The notes: generated from the sequence alone by a model not told the origin. A DNA stretch of 53,223 nt from Acidobacteriota bacterium (GCA_022827025.1 JAJDTT010000047.1:1-53223); one strand, 5' to 3'. Shown: positions 1 through 8,717, counted from the first letter of the stretch. Made by a program: numbers and translations.

Positions 1-136
1 CGTCGCTTCGCTGGTGTACTCCGAAACCTGGATCACTATAGACGACGTCATGCCTCCGCCGGCGCGGGCACAGGCGTAACGAGTTCCCCTGGAGGCCAAC
101 GCCGAGAAGGCCCAGCGGCTCGCCGGCAAGTACAGG
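1..136 (+). pseudogene. Decayed N-terminal fragment, paralogue of the secreted protein gene at 3529
   Basis: Positions 1-136 align without gaps to 3561-3696, the signal-peptide and N-terminal part of the secreted protein gene at 3529, at a constant offset of 3560. Identity over 11-136 is about 76% by eye, and 91-130 is almost identical. In the matching reading frame an in-frame TAA occurs at 77-79, followed by a readable stretch beginning LEANAEKAQRLAGKY that matches LEANAEEARRLAGRY of the intact gene. Similarity ends near 136. The left end may extend past the window edge. It is a non-functional relic of a duplication or of a lost paralogue. Confidence 0.75.
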
Positions 137-266
137 GGAAACGAGACTGTGACAGCGAGACCGTGACTGTCCCTTTCTCCTGACTCCCGCAGTCCCCTTC
201 TCCCGCACGATGTTTCACTTCTGTGGCGGTATACTGCAAGCGATTCAGATGCAGAGGAGGTAGCCA

Positions 267-692
267 ATGAAACCCATATCCTTGTTCCTCTCGGTCCTCT
301 TGGTCCTGCATACCGGCTTGCAGGCAGGTCCCATTCCGGCGCAGAAAGCGGTTCACCTGGTTTCGATCGAGGAGTTGCGGGACCAGGTTTCGGCACAAAC
401 GGCCGAACGCGCCAGCAACATTCGCGAAGTTCAGACCCTGCTCCGTCACCAGGCGGTTCAAGATCGCCTGGGGCACCTGTTCGACCTGGAGAAGGTCTCG
501 GTCGCGGTCCCCACGCTGGACAACGAGACATTGGCCGAGCTGGCGCTGCAAAGCGGGCAGGTGAACGAACAGGCCAGAGCCGGCGGCATGGGAATGATCT
601 TGGCGCTCGTGATCGCTGTTGTCGTTGTCATCGTCCTTGCGATCGTATTGCTGAATAAGGCAGAGGATGTGGCCGAAACTGTACTCAATTAA
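267..692 (+). CDS. PA2779-like (DUF6627) small membrane protein
   Basis: The predicted protein has 141 residues. A signal peptide (residues 1-20, ending LQAG) is followed by an alpha-helical segment rich in Glu, Arg and Gln, and then by one very hydrophobic C-terminal helix (about 106-129) with a short charged tail. The order signal peptide, degenerate helical region containing a V-x-x-x-L-x-x-L pattern, and C-terminal transmembrane helix resembles the PA2779/DUF6627 family, whose function is unknown. The start is supported by a purine-rich Shine-Dalgarno sequence (GAGGAGG at 254-260) six bases upstream. The gene stands alone, and the family assignment is by resemblance only. Confidence 0.6.
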   Translation: MKPISLFLSVLLVLHTGLQAGPIPAQKAVHLVSIEELRDQVSAQTAERASNIREVQTLLRHQAVQDRLGHLFDLEKVSVAVPTLDNETLAELALQSGQVNEQARAGGMGMILALVIAVVVVIVLAIVLLNKAEDVAETVLN

Positions 693-939
693 CGCCTTTT
701 CCCGCCATGGGCACGCTCTGTCGGCGTTAACTGACAAAGCAGATCCGTGACCACCAGAGAACGGCAAGAGAATCTTCGGCTGCTCGTCGCGCCGGATCTC
801 AGCACGGACCGTCAGCGTCTCGCAATGACAAAATAGAGCCATCGATACCGGCGCCAATAGCGAGGGAACCGGTCCAGTCCGGCAACCAGCGATGGCCATT
901 CTCCCTGTTTCTTGACTCCCGTCTTCCACTGGGACTCTA

Positions 940-2964
940 ATGGTTTCCATGCCACGTCTGTTCATTGTCATCTCTGCGTTTGCACTCTTCTTGACCCCCA
1001 TGTGGGCGCGTGTCGTCCGGGTGGAGATCCACGAACGGAATCCGATCCTGGAGGGCGAGCCCTATCCACTCGTGGGTCCCTACGAAATGATCACGGGACG
1101 CGTGCATTTCGCCGTCGATCCCGAACTGGGACCCAACCGGATCATCACCGACATCGGGAAGGCGCCCCGCAACGATCAGGGCGAGGTGGAATTCTCCTCC
1201 GATCTCGTGCTGCTGAAACCGGTCCACATGGAGCGGGGGAACGGCGCCGTTTTTTACGAGGTCTCCAACCGGGGCGGGAAGGCCATTGTGCGCATCTTCA
1301 ACCGGGCCCGATCCTCCAATGCCCCCAAGACCCGCGAGGAATTCGGAGACGGGTTCCTCATGCGCCGGGGGTTTACGCTCCTGTGGTTGGGATGGCAACT
1401 GGACCCGCCCCACCGGCCGGGGAATATGCGTGTCTATCCCGCAGTCGCCCGGGATCCACAGAATCCCATCACCGGCCTGGTGCGATGCGACTTCGTGGTG
1501 AAGACCCGAGTCGACCATCGCCTCCTCTCGGACCGCAGCCACATTCCGTATCCCGTGTCGGACCCCGAAGCCCCGGAGAATTCCATGACGGTCCGGGATA
1601 CGGTGGAGGGGGAGCGCCAGGTCGTTCCCCGGAACCGATGGCGCTTCGCCCGAATGGAAGGAGGAAAGCCGGTCCCCGACCCGAATCACGTCCTGCTGGA
1701 AGGGGGGTTCGAGCCTCAAAGGATCTACGAAGTCGTCTACCGGGGCCAGGACCCTCCGCTTGTGGGACTGGGCCCGACGGCCGTGCGCGACATGATCTCC
1801 CACCTCAAGTACGAGGGTGATGAGGACCTGTCCATTCCACGGACGGCCCTGACCCGCGCCCTGGGGTTCGGGAGTTCCCAGAGCGGACGTTTCCTGCGAA
1901 CCTTCCTCTACCAGGGATTCAACGAGGACGAGAAGAACCGGCGCGTCTTCGACGGGCTTATACCTCACGTGGCGGGGGCGGGACGGGGCAGCTTCAATCA
2001 CCGGTTCGCCCAGCCGTCACGGGACGCCCAGCCCTTTTCCAATTTCTTCTATCCCACCGACATCTTCCCCTTCACCGGCAGGGCCCAGACCGATCCGGTG
2101 ACCGGGGAGACCGACGGGCTGCTCATCCACTTCGCCCGCCCCGAGCTCTGCCCCAAGATCTTCTACACCAACAGCTCCTACGAATACTGGGGCCGCGCCT
2201 CCTCCCTGATCCACACCACCGTGGACGGAACCCGGGACGTGGAGTTCATGGATCAGGTTCGCCATTACCATTTTTCCGGCAGCCAGCATGGCGTGGGACC
2301 CTTCCCTCCTTCGCGGACGCGGGGGCAACAACTGAACAACCCTCTGGACTTCAATTGGTCGATGCGCGCCCTGCTCCTGGCCCTTGATCGGTGGGTGGCC
2401 GACGGCGCGACTCCGCCTCCGAGCCAATATCCCCGGCTGGACCGGAATACGCTGGTCCCGTTTCCCGAGTTCGAGTTTCCCCGGTTGCGGGGAGTCCGGG
2501 TGCCCCCCCGAATCCACCGGGCGTACCGGGTCGATTACGGTCCCCGGTTTCGGTCTGAGGGTGTCGTGACTCTACAGCCGCCCCGAGTCGGCGCTCCCTT
2601 TCCGATCCTGGTTCCCAAGGTCGACGCGGACGGCAACGAACTGGCGGGGATCCGCCTTCCGGAGTTGTCGGTCCCGCTGGCCACCTACACAGGTTGGAAC
2701 CTGTTCGGTCCCGGCCAGGGTCCGCCGACGGAAATCTGCAGCTTCCGGGGCTCCTACATTCCCTTCGCCCGGAGCAAGCAGGAGCGCATCGAAGCGGGTG
2801 ACCCGCGACCCTCCATCCAGGAGAGGTACGGAAGTCGGGAAGAGTATCTGGGCCGAGTCACCGAAGCAGCTCTTGAACTGATGGATCAGGGTTACCTGCT
2901 GGCGCAGGATGTTCCCCTGGTCGTCAAGGGAGCCGCCGACCGCTGGGACTACCTGATGCGCTGA
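940..2964 (+). CDS. Secreted alpha/beta hydrolase, Abhydrolase_10 type
   Basis: The predicted 674-residue protein has an N-terminal signal peptide (MPRLFIVISAFALFLTPMWA if the ATG at 949 is used). The opening beta-rich region (GPYEMITGRVHFAVDP, then SSDLVLLKP) is characteristic of the Abhydrolase_10 family. The nucleophile elbow is the FGSSQSGRFLR segment with predicted catalytic Ser313; a His late in the protein would complete a Ser-His-Asp triad. Members are exported hydrolases or esterases of mostly unknown substrate. The ATGs at 940 and 949 are both possible and no convincing Shine-Dalgarno sequence separates them. The 3' end lies against the broken vapC remnant on the other strand. Confidence 0.82.
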   Translation: MVSMPRLFIVISAFALFLTPMWARVVRVEIHERNPILEGEPYPLVGPYEMITGRVHFAVDPELGPNRIITDIGKAPRNDQGEVEFSSDLVLLKPVHMERGNGAVFYEVSNRGGKAIVRIFNRARSSNAPKTREEFGDGFLMRRGFTLLWLGWQLDPPHRPGNMRVYPAVARDPQNPITGLVRCDFVVKTRVDHRLLSDRSHIPYPVSDPEAPENSMTVRDTVEGERQVVPRNRWRFARMEGGKPVPDPNHVLLEGGFEPQRIYEVVYRGQDPPLVGLGPTAVRDMISHLKYEGDEDLSIPRTALTRALGFGSSQSGRFLRTFLYQGFNEDEKNRRVFDGLIPHVAGAGRGSFNHRFAQPSRDAQPFSNFFYPTDIFPFTGRAQTDPVTGETDGLLIHFARPELCPKIFYTNSSYEYWGRASSLIHTTVDGTRDVEFMDQVRHYHFSGSQHGVGPFPPSRTRGQQLNNPLDFNWSMRALLLALDRWVADGATPPPSQYPRLDRNTLVPFPEFEFPRLRGVRVPPRIHRAYRVDYGPRFRSEGVVTLQPPRVGAPFPILVPKVDADGNELAGIRLPELSVPLATYTGWNLFGPGQGPPTEICSFRGSYIPFARSKQERIEAGDPRPSIQERYGSREEYLGRVTEAALELMDQGYLLAQDVPLVVKGAADRWDYLMR

Positions 2965-3073
2965 CAACGCGATGCGCCGGGTCGCCATTCTGCAAACTTT
3001 CGACGACGTCGCTCCCGGCCTCCCGCACGTACCGCTTGACCAAAGCACTGGAATCGAAGTTCCGGATCAGAAT
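2924..3073 (-). pseudogene. Truncated VapC (PIN domain) toxin remnant
   Basis: Directly after the antitoxin, and overlapping its stop codon, the other frame on the minus strand reads ILIRNFDSSALVKRYVREAG and continues SDVVESLQNGD. This is the start of a VapC PIN domain, including the first catalytic Asp in FDSSALVKRYV. After about 35 residues the similarity is lost where the frame runs into the 3' end of the hydrolase gene, and a stop follows at 2924-2926. No ATG, GTG or TTG precedes the readable part. VapC proteins are normally 130-150 residues, so about three quarters of the toxin, including the remaining acidic residues, is missing. Confidence 0.72.
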
Positions 3074-3360
3074 CGATCCTCCCGATCTTCGCTGACAGCC
3101 TCAGAGAAGCGCCGACCTATTCCCATGATCGGGCTGGTGAGCGGCGGCAGCGGTTTCGCTTGGCCCGTCACCACTCCTTGCTTCCGTAAACGAGCCAGAC
3201 GTGCGTCCACAGAGCGGCCTGTATACTCGATCGGCATCACTTCCGCCACGGGCCGGCCCCGGACGGTGATGGTCAAAATGCGTCCTTCGCGTACCCGCCG
3301 GAGATACGTCCCCAACCGCGTCTTGAACTCCCGGGCCCCAACGACGAGTGGCTTACCCAT
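3067..3360 (-). CDS. Phd/YefM-family antitoxin (VapB-like), orphaned
   Basis: The predicted protein has 97 residues from the ATG at 3360 (MGKPLVVGAREFKTRLGTYL). The fold pattern of a Phd/YefM antitoxin is clear: an N-terminal DNA-binding half (VGAREFKTRLGTYLRRVREG, then RILTITVRGRPVAEVMPI) and a C-terminal tail (RLARLRKQGVVTGQAKPLPP) of the kind that wraps the cognate PIN toxin. An open frame continues upstream to 3471, but the family always begins near this ATG. Its toxin partner survives only as a fragment (2924-3073), so it is an orphan that may still bind DNA. An inverted repeat upstream (3421-3457) is a candidate operator. Confidence 0.8.
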   Translation of the reverse strand: MGKPLVVGAREFKTRLGTYLRRVREGRILTITVRGRPVAEVMPIEYTGRSVDARLARLRKQGVVTGQAKPLPPLTSPIMGIGRRFSEAVSEDREDRF

Positions 3361-3420
3361 GCAGTCACTGTGAGTACAACTGCCGGGAAAAGCAAGAATT
3401 GGAGCAGGTCCGAAGGACCT

Positions 3421-3457
3421 TTGTGACTCATCTTCTGGCGGTGTGAATTGGTCACAA
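3421..3457. promoter_or_regulatory. TTGTGAC/GTCACAA inverted repeat, possible operator
   Basis: TTGTGAC at 3421-3427 and GTCACAA at 3451-3457 form a perfect 7-bp inverted repeat with a 23-bp spacer. It lies between the divergent antitoxin (start 3360) and the secreted protein gene (start 3529), where a regulator of either could bind. The same TTGTGAC half-site occurs in the tandem repeats near 25.25 kb. The role is inferred from position only. Confidence 0.3.
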
Positions 3458-3528
3458 CTATAGTGGATCACCGTCGTCCATCACTACCTTTCGTCAGCCT
3501 GTTTCCGGCCGTTTACGGAGGATTCCCG

Positions 3529-5340
3529 ATGCGCCGATTCGTCGTTCTATTCTTCCTGGCCATCTCCACGCCGGCGCACTCCGAGACCCGGATCAACCTG
3601 GACGCTCCCATGCCACCACCGGCTTGGGCGCTGGCGCAGCGTGCCCTGCTGGAGGCCAACGCCGAGGAGGCCCGGCGGCTCGCCGGCAGGTACATGGACG
3701 AGCGGGGCTGGCTGGCCATCACGCCCAACTGGGGAGGGATGGACGGAGTCGACGACGTCATGGAGAGGTTTCGGGACTGGCCGCTTCTCTACATCCTGGG
3801 AGGATCCGAATCTGTCCTCGACACCTACAAGAAGATCTGGGAAGGACACCTGCAGCAGTTCACCGAGGCCCGGGAACCGCTGGTGGAGGTGGCCCGCGAG
3901 GGGATGTACTACCGGGAGTTCTGTCCCTCCTTCGACTGGGAACACATCGGCGAAGGCATAGCAGGCTGGTACTGGTACGGGATGGCGCGTCCCCGGGATC
4001 CCGGCTACCTGATCCGCGCGCGGCGTTTCAGTGCCTTCTACATGAACGAGGACCCGTCGGCTCCCAACTACGACCCGGAGCACAAGATCGTCCGCAGCCT
4101 CTTCAACGGCAGCCGGGGACCCCTGCTGGGGGTTCCCACCGAGGCCCATTGGGCAGGACCGCCGCGCCCCCGGCACGATCCCCGGCCCGGCCAGCCCAGA
4201 AGGACCCTCCGGTTCTCCCGGCAGGGCTACATGGTGGACATGAGCGGCGACCATCCTTTGAACCTGATGGCCACCCACCTGGCCATGACGGCCTACATGA
4301 TCACCCATGAGGAGAAGTACCGGAACTGGATCCTGGAGTACGTGGACGCCTGGAAGGAGCGGGCCCGGGCCAACGGCGGCAACATCCCCACCAACATCGG
4401 CCTGGACGGCAGCATCGGCGGCCAGTGGGACGGGAAATGGTACGGAGGAGTCTACGGCTGGAATTTTCGTCCCCGGCTGGACGAATTCACGCCCGGTCGC
4501 GAGGGGCAGCCCAACCCGGGGAACAACATGTTCATCCGGGGTTCGCGCATCGGCTTCGGCATCGCCCTGCTGCTGACGGGCAACCCCGAATACCCGGCCG
4601 TCCTCCGCCGCCAGATGGACAACCTGTACGCGGCCGGCCGGGAGGAGGACGGCCGGTTCCTCATTCCCCACAAGCATGGTGACGACGGCTGGTACGGATA
4701 TACGGAGAACGTCTATCTGCAAGAGCAGGTCGATCTGTACCTCTGGTCTCTGGATGGACCCGTCGATCCGGTCCAGCGGGAGCGGGTTTCGGACCACCCC
4801 TGGGTCCGCTTCCTGGAAGGACGCCACGACGGGTACCCGATGGAGGCGCTGCAACAGGATTTTGCCGTCATCCGCCGGCAGATGAAGCGGCTGCGGGAGG
4901 ATAGGGCGACTCGCGACACCCGGTCCTCCACCGGGTTTGCCCGAACGGTCGCCGTCACCTCGCTGCTCCACTTGATGCTGGGCGCCAACTACCCGGGCGG
5001 ATCGGGGAACGCGCTTCACGCGCAAGTCCGTTACTTCGATCCGGATCTCCGCCGGCCCGGCCTGCCGCCCGGCGTTGGAGCGCTCGTGGAGAAGCTCGGG
5101 CCCGGATCGGTCACCCTGACGCTGGTCAACGTCAGCCCTGTGCACGCACGGGACGTGGTGGTCCAGACCGGCGGCTACGCGGAGCACCGGTGCAAGGCGG
5201 TGACCCGCGGGGATCAGGTGACGCCGGTGAACGACTCTCATTTCCGGGTGAGACTGGAGCCGGGGAGCGGTGGACGCCTGGTGTTGTCGCTGGAGCGCTA
5301 CTCGAACACGCCTACCCTGGCATTTCCCTGGGATCGCTGA
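3529..5340 (+). CDS. Secreted protein of unknown function, possible alpha/alpha-barrel
   Basis: The predicted protein has 603 residues. A strong Shine-Dalgarno sequence (GGAGG at 3519-3523) precedes the ATG at 3529; the frame is open further upstream but without such a signal. A signal peptide (MRRFVVLFFLAISTPAHS) is followed by a long region rich in Trp, Tyr and Gly with helix-hairpin features (for example HPLNLMATHLAMTAYMITHE and RIGFGIALLLTGNPEYPAVL), suggestive of the alpha/alpha-toroid folds of polysaccharide lyases and GH-type enzymes. A beta-sandwich-like C-terminal domain (about 520-600, SVTLTLVNVSPVHARDVVV) follows. The family was not recognised. A decayed copy of its N-terminus sits at 1-136. 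Confidence 0.65.
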   Translation: MRRFVVLFFLAISTPAHSETRINLDAPMPPPAWALAQRALLEANAEEARRLAGRYMDERGWLAITPNWGGMDGVDDVMERFRDWPLLYILGGSESVLDTYKKIWEGHLQQFTEAREPLVEVAREGMYYREFCPSFDWEHIGEGIAGWYWYGMARPRDPGYLIRARRFSAFYMNEDPSAPNYDPEHKIVRSLFNGSRGPLLGVPTEAHWAGPPRPRHDPRPGQPRRTLRFSRQGYMVDMSGDHPLNLMATHLAMTAYMITHEEKYRNWILEYVDAWKERARANGGNIPTNIGLDGSIGGQWDGKWYGGVYGWNFRPRLDEFTPGREGQPNPGNNMFIRGSRIGFGIALLLTGNPEYPAVLRRQMDNLYAAGREEDGRFLIPHKHGDDGWYGYTENVYLQEQVDLYLWSLDGPVDPVQRERVSDHPWVRFLEGRHDGYPMEALQQDFAVIRRQMKRLREDRATRDTRSSTGFARTVAVTSLLHLMLGANYPGGSGNALHAQVRYFDPDLRRPGLPPGVGALVEKLGPGSVTLTLVNVSPVHARDVVVQTGGYAEHRCKAVTRGDQVTPVNDSHFRVRLEPGSGGRLVLSLERYSNTPTLAFPWDR

Positions 5341-5399
5341 TCGTTTCTGCACAGGGATCGACGCTCAAGGCGGAGGTTGCGGACAAATATCCTGGCGCC

Positions 5400-5471
5400 C
5401 TCTCATGACGGGGTCTTCGTGCTGATCGAGTGAATTGACGTGGGCTGATCACTAACGTACCGTCATGAGAG
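5400..5471. repeat. 12-bp perfect inverted repeat in an intergenic region
   Basis: CTCTCATGACGG (5400-5411) and CCGTCATGAGAG (5460-5471) are exact inverted copies separated by 48 bp. They lie between the stop at 5340 and the start at 5487, with the right arm only 15 bases from the next gene. There is no U-tract after either arm, which argues against a simple terminator. An operator or the ends of a small mobile element are alternatives. Confidence 0.5.
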
Positions 5472-5486
5472 TTCAAGCTGAGGATC

Positions 5487-6791
5487 ATGACAATGAAAAA
5501 GTTCTGGGAGAGATTCTCGGCTCTGACCGGTTTCGGAATTCTGTTTGCCTTCCTGTCGCTCTTGTTCGTGGCCTCAATCGGAGGGTTCCCTGACGGTCGA
5601 AAAATTCCGTTTGGTGGGAGCGTCCTCAGCGATCCCGGCTGCCATGTGGCCGGCTGTCACCTTGCTCCCGGCAGCAGCACGTTGAACGAGGTCGGTTCCG
5701 TCTCGTTCAACAATCTGCCGGAAAGTTTTGTTCCCGGTGAAACTTACGACCTGGGGGTCGCGATGACCGGAGGAACGGAGTACGGGTTCCAGGTGGCCGC
5801 CATTTTCTCCGATTTCACGCAGGCGGGCGCCCTGACGGCCGTCACCGAAGACACCATGGTGGTCGAGGTGAACGGGCTTCCGGTACTGACTCATACCGAC
5901 GTCCTGGAAGCCGGGATGGTCGACTTTCAGTGGACGGCGCCGACGGATCCGAAAGAGAACAAAGTGGCATTGAGGGTGGCGTCCAATTCCGCCGACGGCA
6001 ACGACAGGCCGACGGGAGATGCGATCAACACGCTCAATGTCTCGATTCCCCTCGACACCAGGTTCGATGTCTCAATGCCCGATGTCCCAATGCCCGTCGA
6101 GTTGACCGAGAGGCTCCATTTCGCGCAATTCGCCAATGGGGCCGGGATTACCAGCCAGGTCACCCTTCTGAACGTGGGTATCGGGGAAGAAGTCAACGCG
6201 AAGCTGGAACTACGGGACGGCAATGGGGCGCCTCTGAATGTGGTTCTGAACGGGGAGATGATTTCGGGAGAAACCGGGGTCTTCAGTATTGCGGCCGGTG
6301 GAGGCGCAGTTTTCGCAAGCGACGGCAACGGGCCGGTCGTTGCAGGATCTTTGACTGTCCATGCCGACGGGCCGCTGAGGGGCGTTGTCTTGTTCGACGG
6401 CGAAGCTCTGGGTGTGGCTGGGGTCGGCAGTAGTGAGCCCCTGACCGGGTTTCGAGCTCCCGCGGAAAACCGATCCGGTGACAAGTTCATCAGAACCGGT
6501 GTGGCTGTGATGAACCTGGATGCCGAGGGGAAGACTCTTCAAGTGAGGCTCATCGGCTTGGATGGCACTGAGGTAGGAACGGGAACTGCTACGGCGGGTC
6601 CGTTGGCTGGAAATGGACACGCGGCCCGCTTCATTGACGAGTTCGAATGGGACGATCCCGTCCCCGACTTAACAGATTTCCAGGGTGTTCTGGAGGTCAT
6701 TCCTTCACATGGGCAGGTGGCGGCCACGGTGCTGCGTGTGAGTTACGGAACCAATATGGCAAGCCTTCCCGTTGCACCGATGCAGGAATAG
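5487..6791 (+). CDS. Choice-of-anchor V (Reeler-like) secreted protein with CX4CH motif
   Basis: The predicted 434-residue protein has an N-terminal hydrophobic signal or anchor (about 12-32). Then comes DPGCHVAGCHLAPG (about 50-63), a CX4CH pattern in the place where choice-of-anchor V domains carry a heme-like CxxCH. The domain continues with FVPGETYDLGVAM and the closing VDFQWTAPTDP and NSADGNDRPTGDAIN segments (to about 190). The C-terminal half (about 205-430, LHFAQFANGAGITSQVTLLN onward) is a beta-rich module of unknown role. The ATG at 5493 has better spacing from the AGG at 5481 and may be the real start. It precedes the YceI and cytochrome-barrel genes and may act with them at the cell surface. 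Confidence 0.65.
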   Translation: MTMKKFWERFSALTGFGILFAFLSLLFVASIGGFPDGRKIPFGGSVLSDPGCHVAGCHLAPGSSTLNEVGSVSFNNLPESFVPGETYDLGVAMTGGTEYGFQVAAIFSDFTQAGALTAVTEDTMVVEVNGLPVLTHTDVLEAGMVDFQWTAPTDPKENKVALRVASNSADGNDRPTGDAINTLNVSIPLDTRFDVSMPDVPMPVELTERLHFAQFANGAGITSQVTLLNVGIGEEVNAKLELRDGNGAPLNVVLNGEMISGETGVFSIAAGGGAVFASDGNGPVVAGSLTVHADGPLRGVVLFDGEALGVAGVGSSEPLTGFRAPAENRSGDKFIRTGVAVMNLDAEGKTLQVRLIGLDGTEVGTGTATAGPLAGNGHAARFIDEFEWDDPVPDLTDFQGVLEVIPSHGQVAATVLRVSYGTNMASLPVAPMQE

Positions 6792-6903
6792 CGTGTTCGC
6801 GAGTCCCTCATACCGTTTGTTCGGTGTTGGCGTCTGCGCCGGGCGGGCTGATGCCGGTCAACGGTTCGTTTCCTGCAACCGCGCCAATCGACGTCGTCGG
6901 GCA

Positions 6904-7560
6904 GTGAACCAACAATCGTGCCGGGAACGTAACCTGAAGTTTCCGCGGAGGGTCGCCTTGATCACCCTCGCCGCGATGCTTCTTCCGGCCACCCTCGACT
7001 GGGTCGCCGCACGGCCGCCAAGTGCCGAGGAATTCTGGAATCTCACGTCCGGTAATGTACGGGTCCGTTGCCGCCTCACCGTCGGCGGCAGCTTCGACGC
7101 TGTCACGTCGGCGATTTCCGGAACCTTGCGGCGAACCGGGTCCGAAGCGTCCTATGCGGGCGCACTCCAGGTCGACCTCGTTCCCCTCGACACCGGCATC
7201 GAACTGCGCAACAACCACCTGCGGGAGACTTATCTGGAAGTGGCCCGCGGTGAGCGGTTCCGGCACGCCGCCCTGACCGGCATCGAACTGGCTGTCCCAC
7301 TCCCGCCGGATGCCGCTCGCCACAAGACGCCGTTCTCGGGAACGTTGTCGCTGCACGGGGTCGAAAGGGCCATCAAGGGCGAGGCGGAACTGAGCCGGCA
7401 CGACGGGCGGCTTCGCGTGGAAGCGGCGTTCTCGTTGAGCTTGAAGGGGTTCGACATCCCACCTCCCCGCTATCTGGGCGTCGGTGTGCGCGACGAAGTC
7501 GGAATCCTCGTCATCTTCGACGCGGTAAGCGACACCTCTCCCTCCGGTGACTCCCGATGA
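6904..7560 (+). CDS. YceI-like periplasmic protein
   Basis: The predicted protein has 218 residues from a GTG at 6904, giving a signal peptide with a basic n-region (NLKFPRR) and hydrophobic core (VALITLAAMLLPATLDWVAA). A TTG at 6958 follows a better Shine-Dalgarno sequence (GGAGGG) but would leave a signal peptide without positive charge. The mature part has YceI-family landmarks: DTGIELRNNHLRETYLEV, then FSGTLSLHGVERAIKGEAEL, then AFSLSLKGFDI. YceI proteins are lipocalin-like barrels that bind isoprenoid lipids and often lie beside cytochromes. Its stop overlaps the start of the next gene by four bases (ATGA), indicating translational coupling with the cytochrome-barrel protein. Confidence 0.8.
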   Translation: MNQQSCRERNLKFPRRVALITLAAMLLPATLDWVAARPPSAEEFWNLTSGNVRVRCRLTVGGSFDAVTSAISGTLRRTGSEASYAGALQVDLVPLDTGIELRNNHLRETYLEVARGERFRHAALTGIELAVPLPPDAARHKTPFSGTLSLHGVERAIKGEAELSRHDGRLRVEAAFSLSLKGFDIPPPRYLGVGVRDEVGILVIFDAVSDTSPSGDSR

Positions 7561-8717
7561 TCCGTACAACAACGTTACGCCGAAGCTTGGGAACGGGTCT
7601 CGCAGCCGCCGCGCTCTTCGGCGGTTGGAGCATGACCCCGGCATCCGCCGAACCGATATTCCTCTCCAAGCAGTACCCGCGATGCACGGCCTGCCACTAC
7701 TCGCCATCGGGCGGGGGGTTGCTCACACCTTACGGACGGTCGCTGTCGCGGGAGGAGATCTCGACGTTCGGCCGGCGCGGAGCGGCCGGCGCGGCGTCCC
7801 CGGGAGCGGGCCGGAGCGAGGAATCCTTCCTGTACGGCGCCCTGGGGAGCGACTCCCCCCTGCAACTCGGCCTCGACCTCCGGCCCTCGCACGTAGGGGT
7901 AACAGTGCCCGGCATCGAATTGGACGACCGCAATTTCCTGATGAACCTCGATCTGCAGGCCGCCTGGCAGCGAGATCGATGGACAGCCTACGGGAGCGTA
8001 GGACGCAAGCCCGTAAGAGGCGGTGAATTTGTCTCCTATGAGCATTGGGTTGCATACCAGGTCAGCGATGCGCTGAGCGTGCGAGGGGGGCGCTTTCTGC
8101 CGGCCTACGGCGTTCGGTTCGCGGATCACACCTCATTCTCCCGCGAGGGTCCGGACCTCGCGCAGGACGATCAGGTCTACGGGGTGGAGGTGGGGGTATC
8201 GCTCGATCGATCGCTGCTGCAACTGTCGGTCGGTCCAGGCCGCGCCGATTCGCTCATCGACGGCAACGGCCGGGCAGCATTCACCGTGAGCGGCCGGTAC
8301 CAGTTCGAGCTCAACCCGCGCACGGTCGTCGCGGGATCGCTGCTGTACCGTGGCGAGACGGACTTCGGTCCCCGGAGCACGCACACCGGCGTGTCCTTCG
8401 GATACGCCCCGGTGCCCTGGCTGGTCACCTGGACCCACGCCGACCGCCGGCTCCGGAGGCTGGCCCGGAGCGATCAGTCGTACATATTCGCCAACCAGAC
8501 GTCGTTGGAAGTGTGGCGGGGGATCTGGCTGAGAGTGTCGCCGCAGGTGCGCTGGACCGACAGGGACCCTTGGGGGGAAGTGCGCCGCATGGTGTACGGC
8601 CTGGACTTCTATCCGCGGACCCACTGGCACGTGAGCCTGTCCTACTACCGCGACCACTTCCGGTTCGGCGACATTCACACGAAAACGTTCATGGCACAGT
8701 TGCACCTCTATCTATAG
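7557..8717 (+). CDS. Fused monoheme cytochrome c / outer-membrane beta-barrel, Cyc2-like
   Basis: The predicted protein has 386 residues. A signal peptide (cleavage after about residue 31, TPASA) leads into EPIFLSKQYPRCTACHYSPS with a CxxCH heme-c motif (Cys43, Cys46, His47), followed by LLTPYGRSL. The remaining 330 residues alternate polar and hydrophobic residues and end LHLYL, as in outer-membrane beta-barrels. A single N-terminal heme in front of a barrel is the plan of Cyc2-type fused cytochrome-porins, some of which oxidise extracellular Fe(II). Other cytochrome-porin families exist and the substrate cannot be read from sequence. It is coupled to the YceI-like gene and its 3' end overlaps the convergent dehydrogenase gene by 10 bp. 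Confidence 0.7.
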   Translation: MIRTTTLRRSLGTGLAAAALFGGWSMTPASAEPIFLSKQYPRCTACHYSPSGGGLLTPYGRSLSREEISTFGRRGAAGAASPGAGRSEESFLYGALGSDSPLQLGLDLRPSHVGVTVPGIELDDRNFLMNLDLQAAWQRDRWTAYGSVGRKPVRGGEFVSYEHWVAYQVSDALSVRGGRFLPAYGVRFADHTSFSREGPDLAQDDQVYGVEVGVSLDRSLLQLSVGPGRADSLIDGNGRAAFTVSGRYQFELNPRTVVAGSLLYRGETDFGPRSTHTGVSFGYAPVPWLVTWTHADRRLRRLARSDQSYIFANQTSLEVWRGIWLRVSPQVRWTDRDPWGEVRRMVYGLDFYPRTHWHVSLSYYRDHFRFGDIHTKTFMAQLHLYL

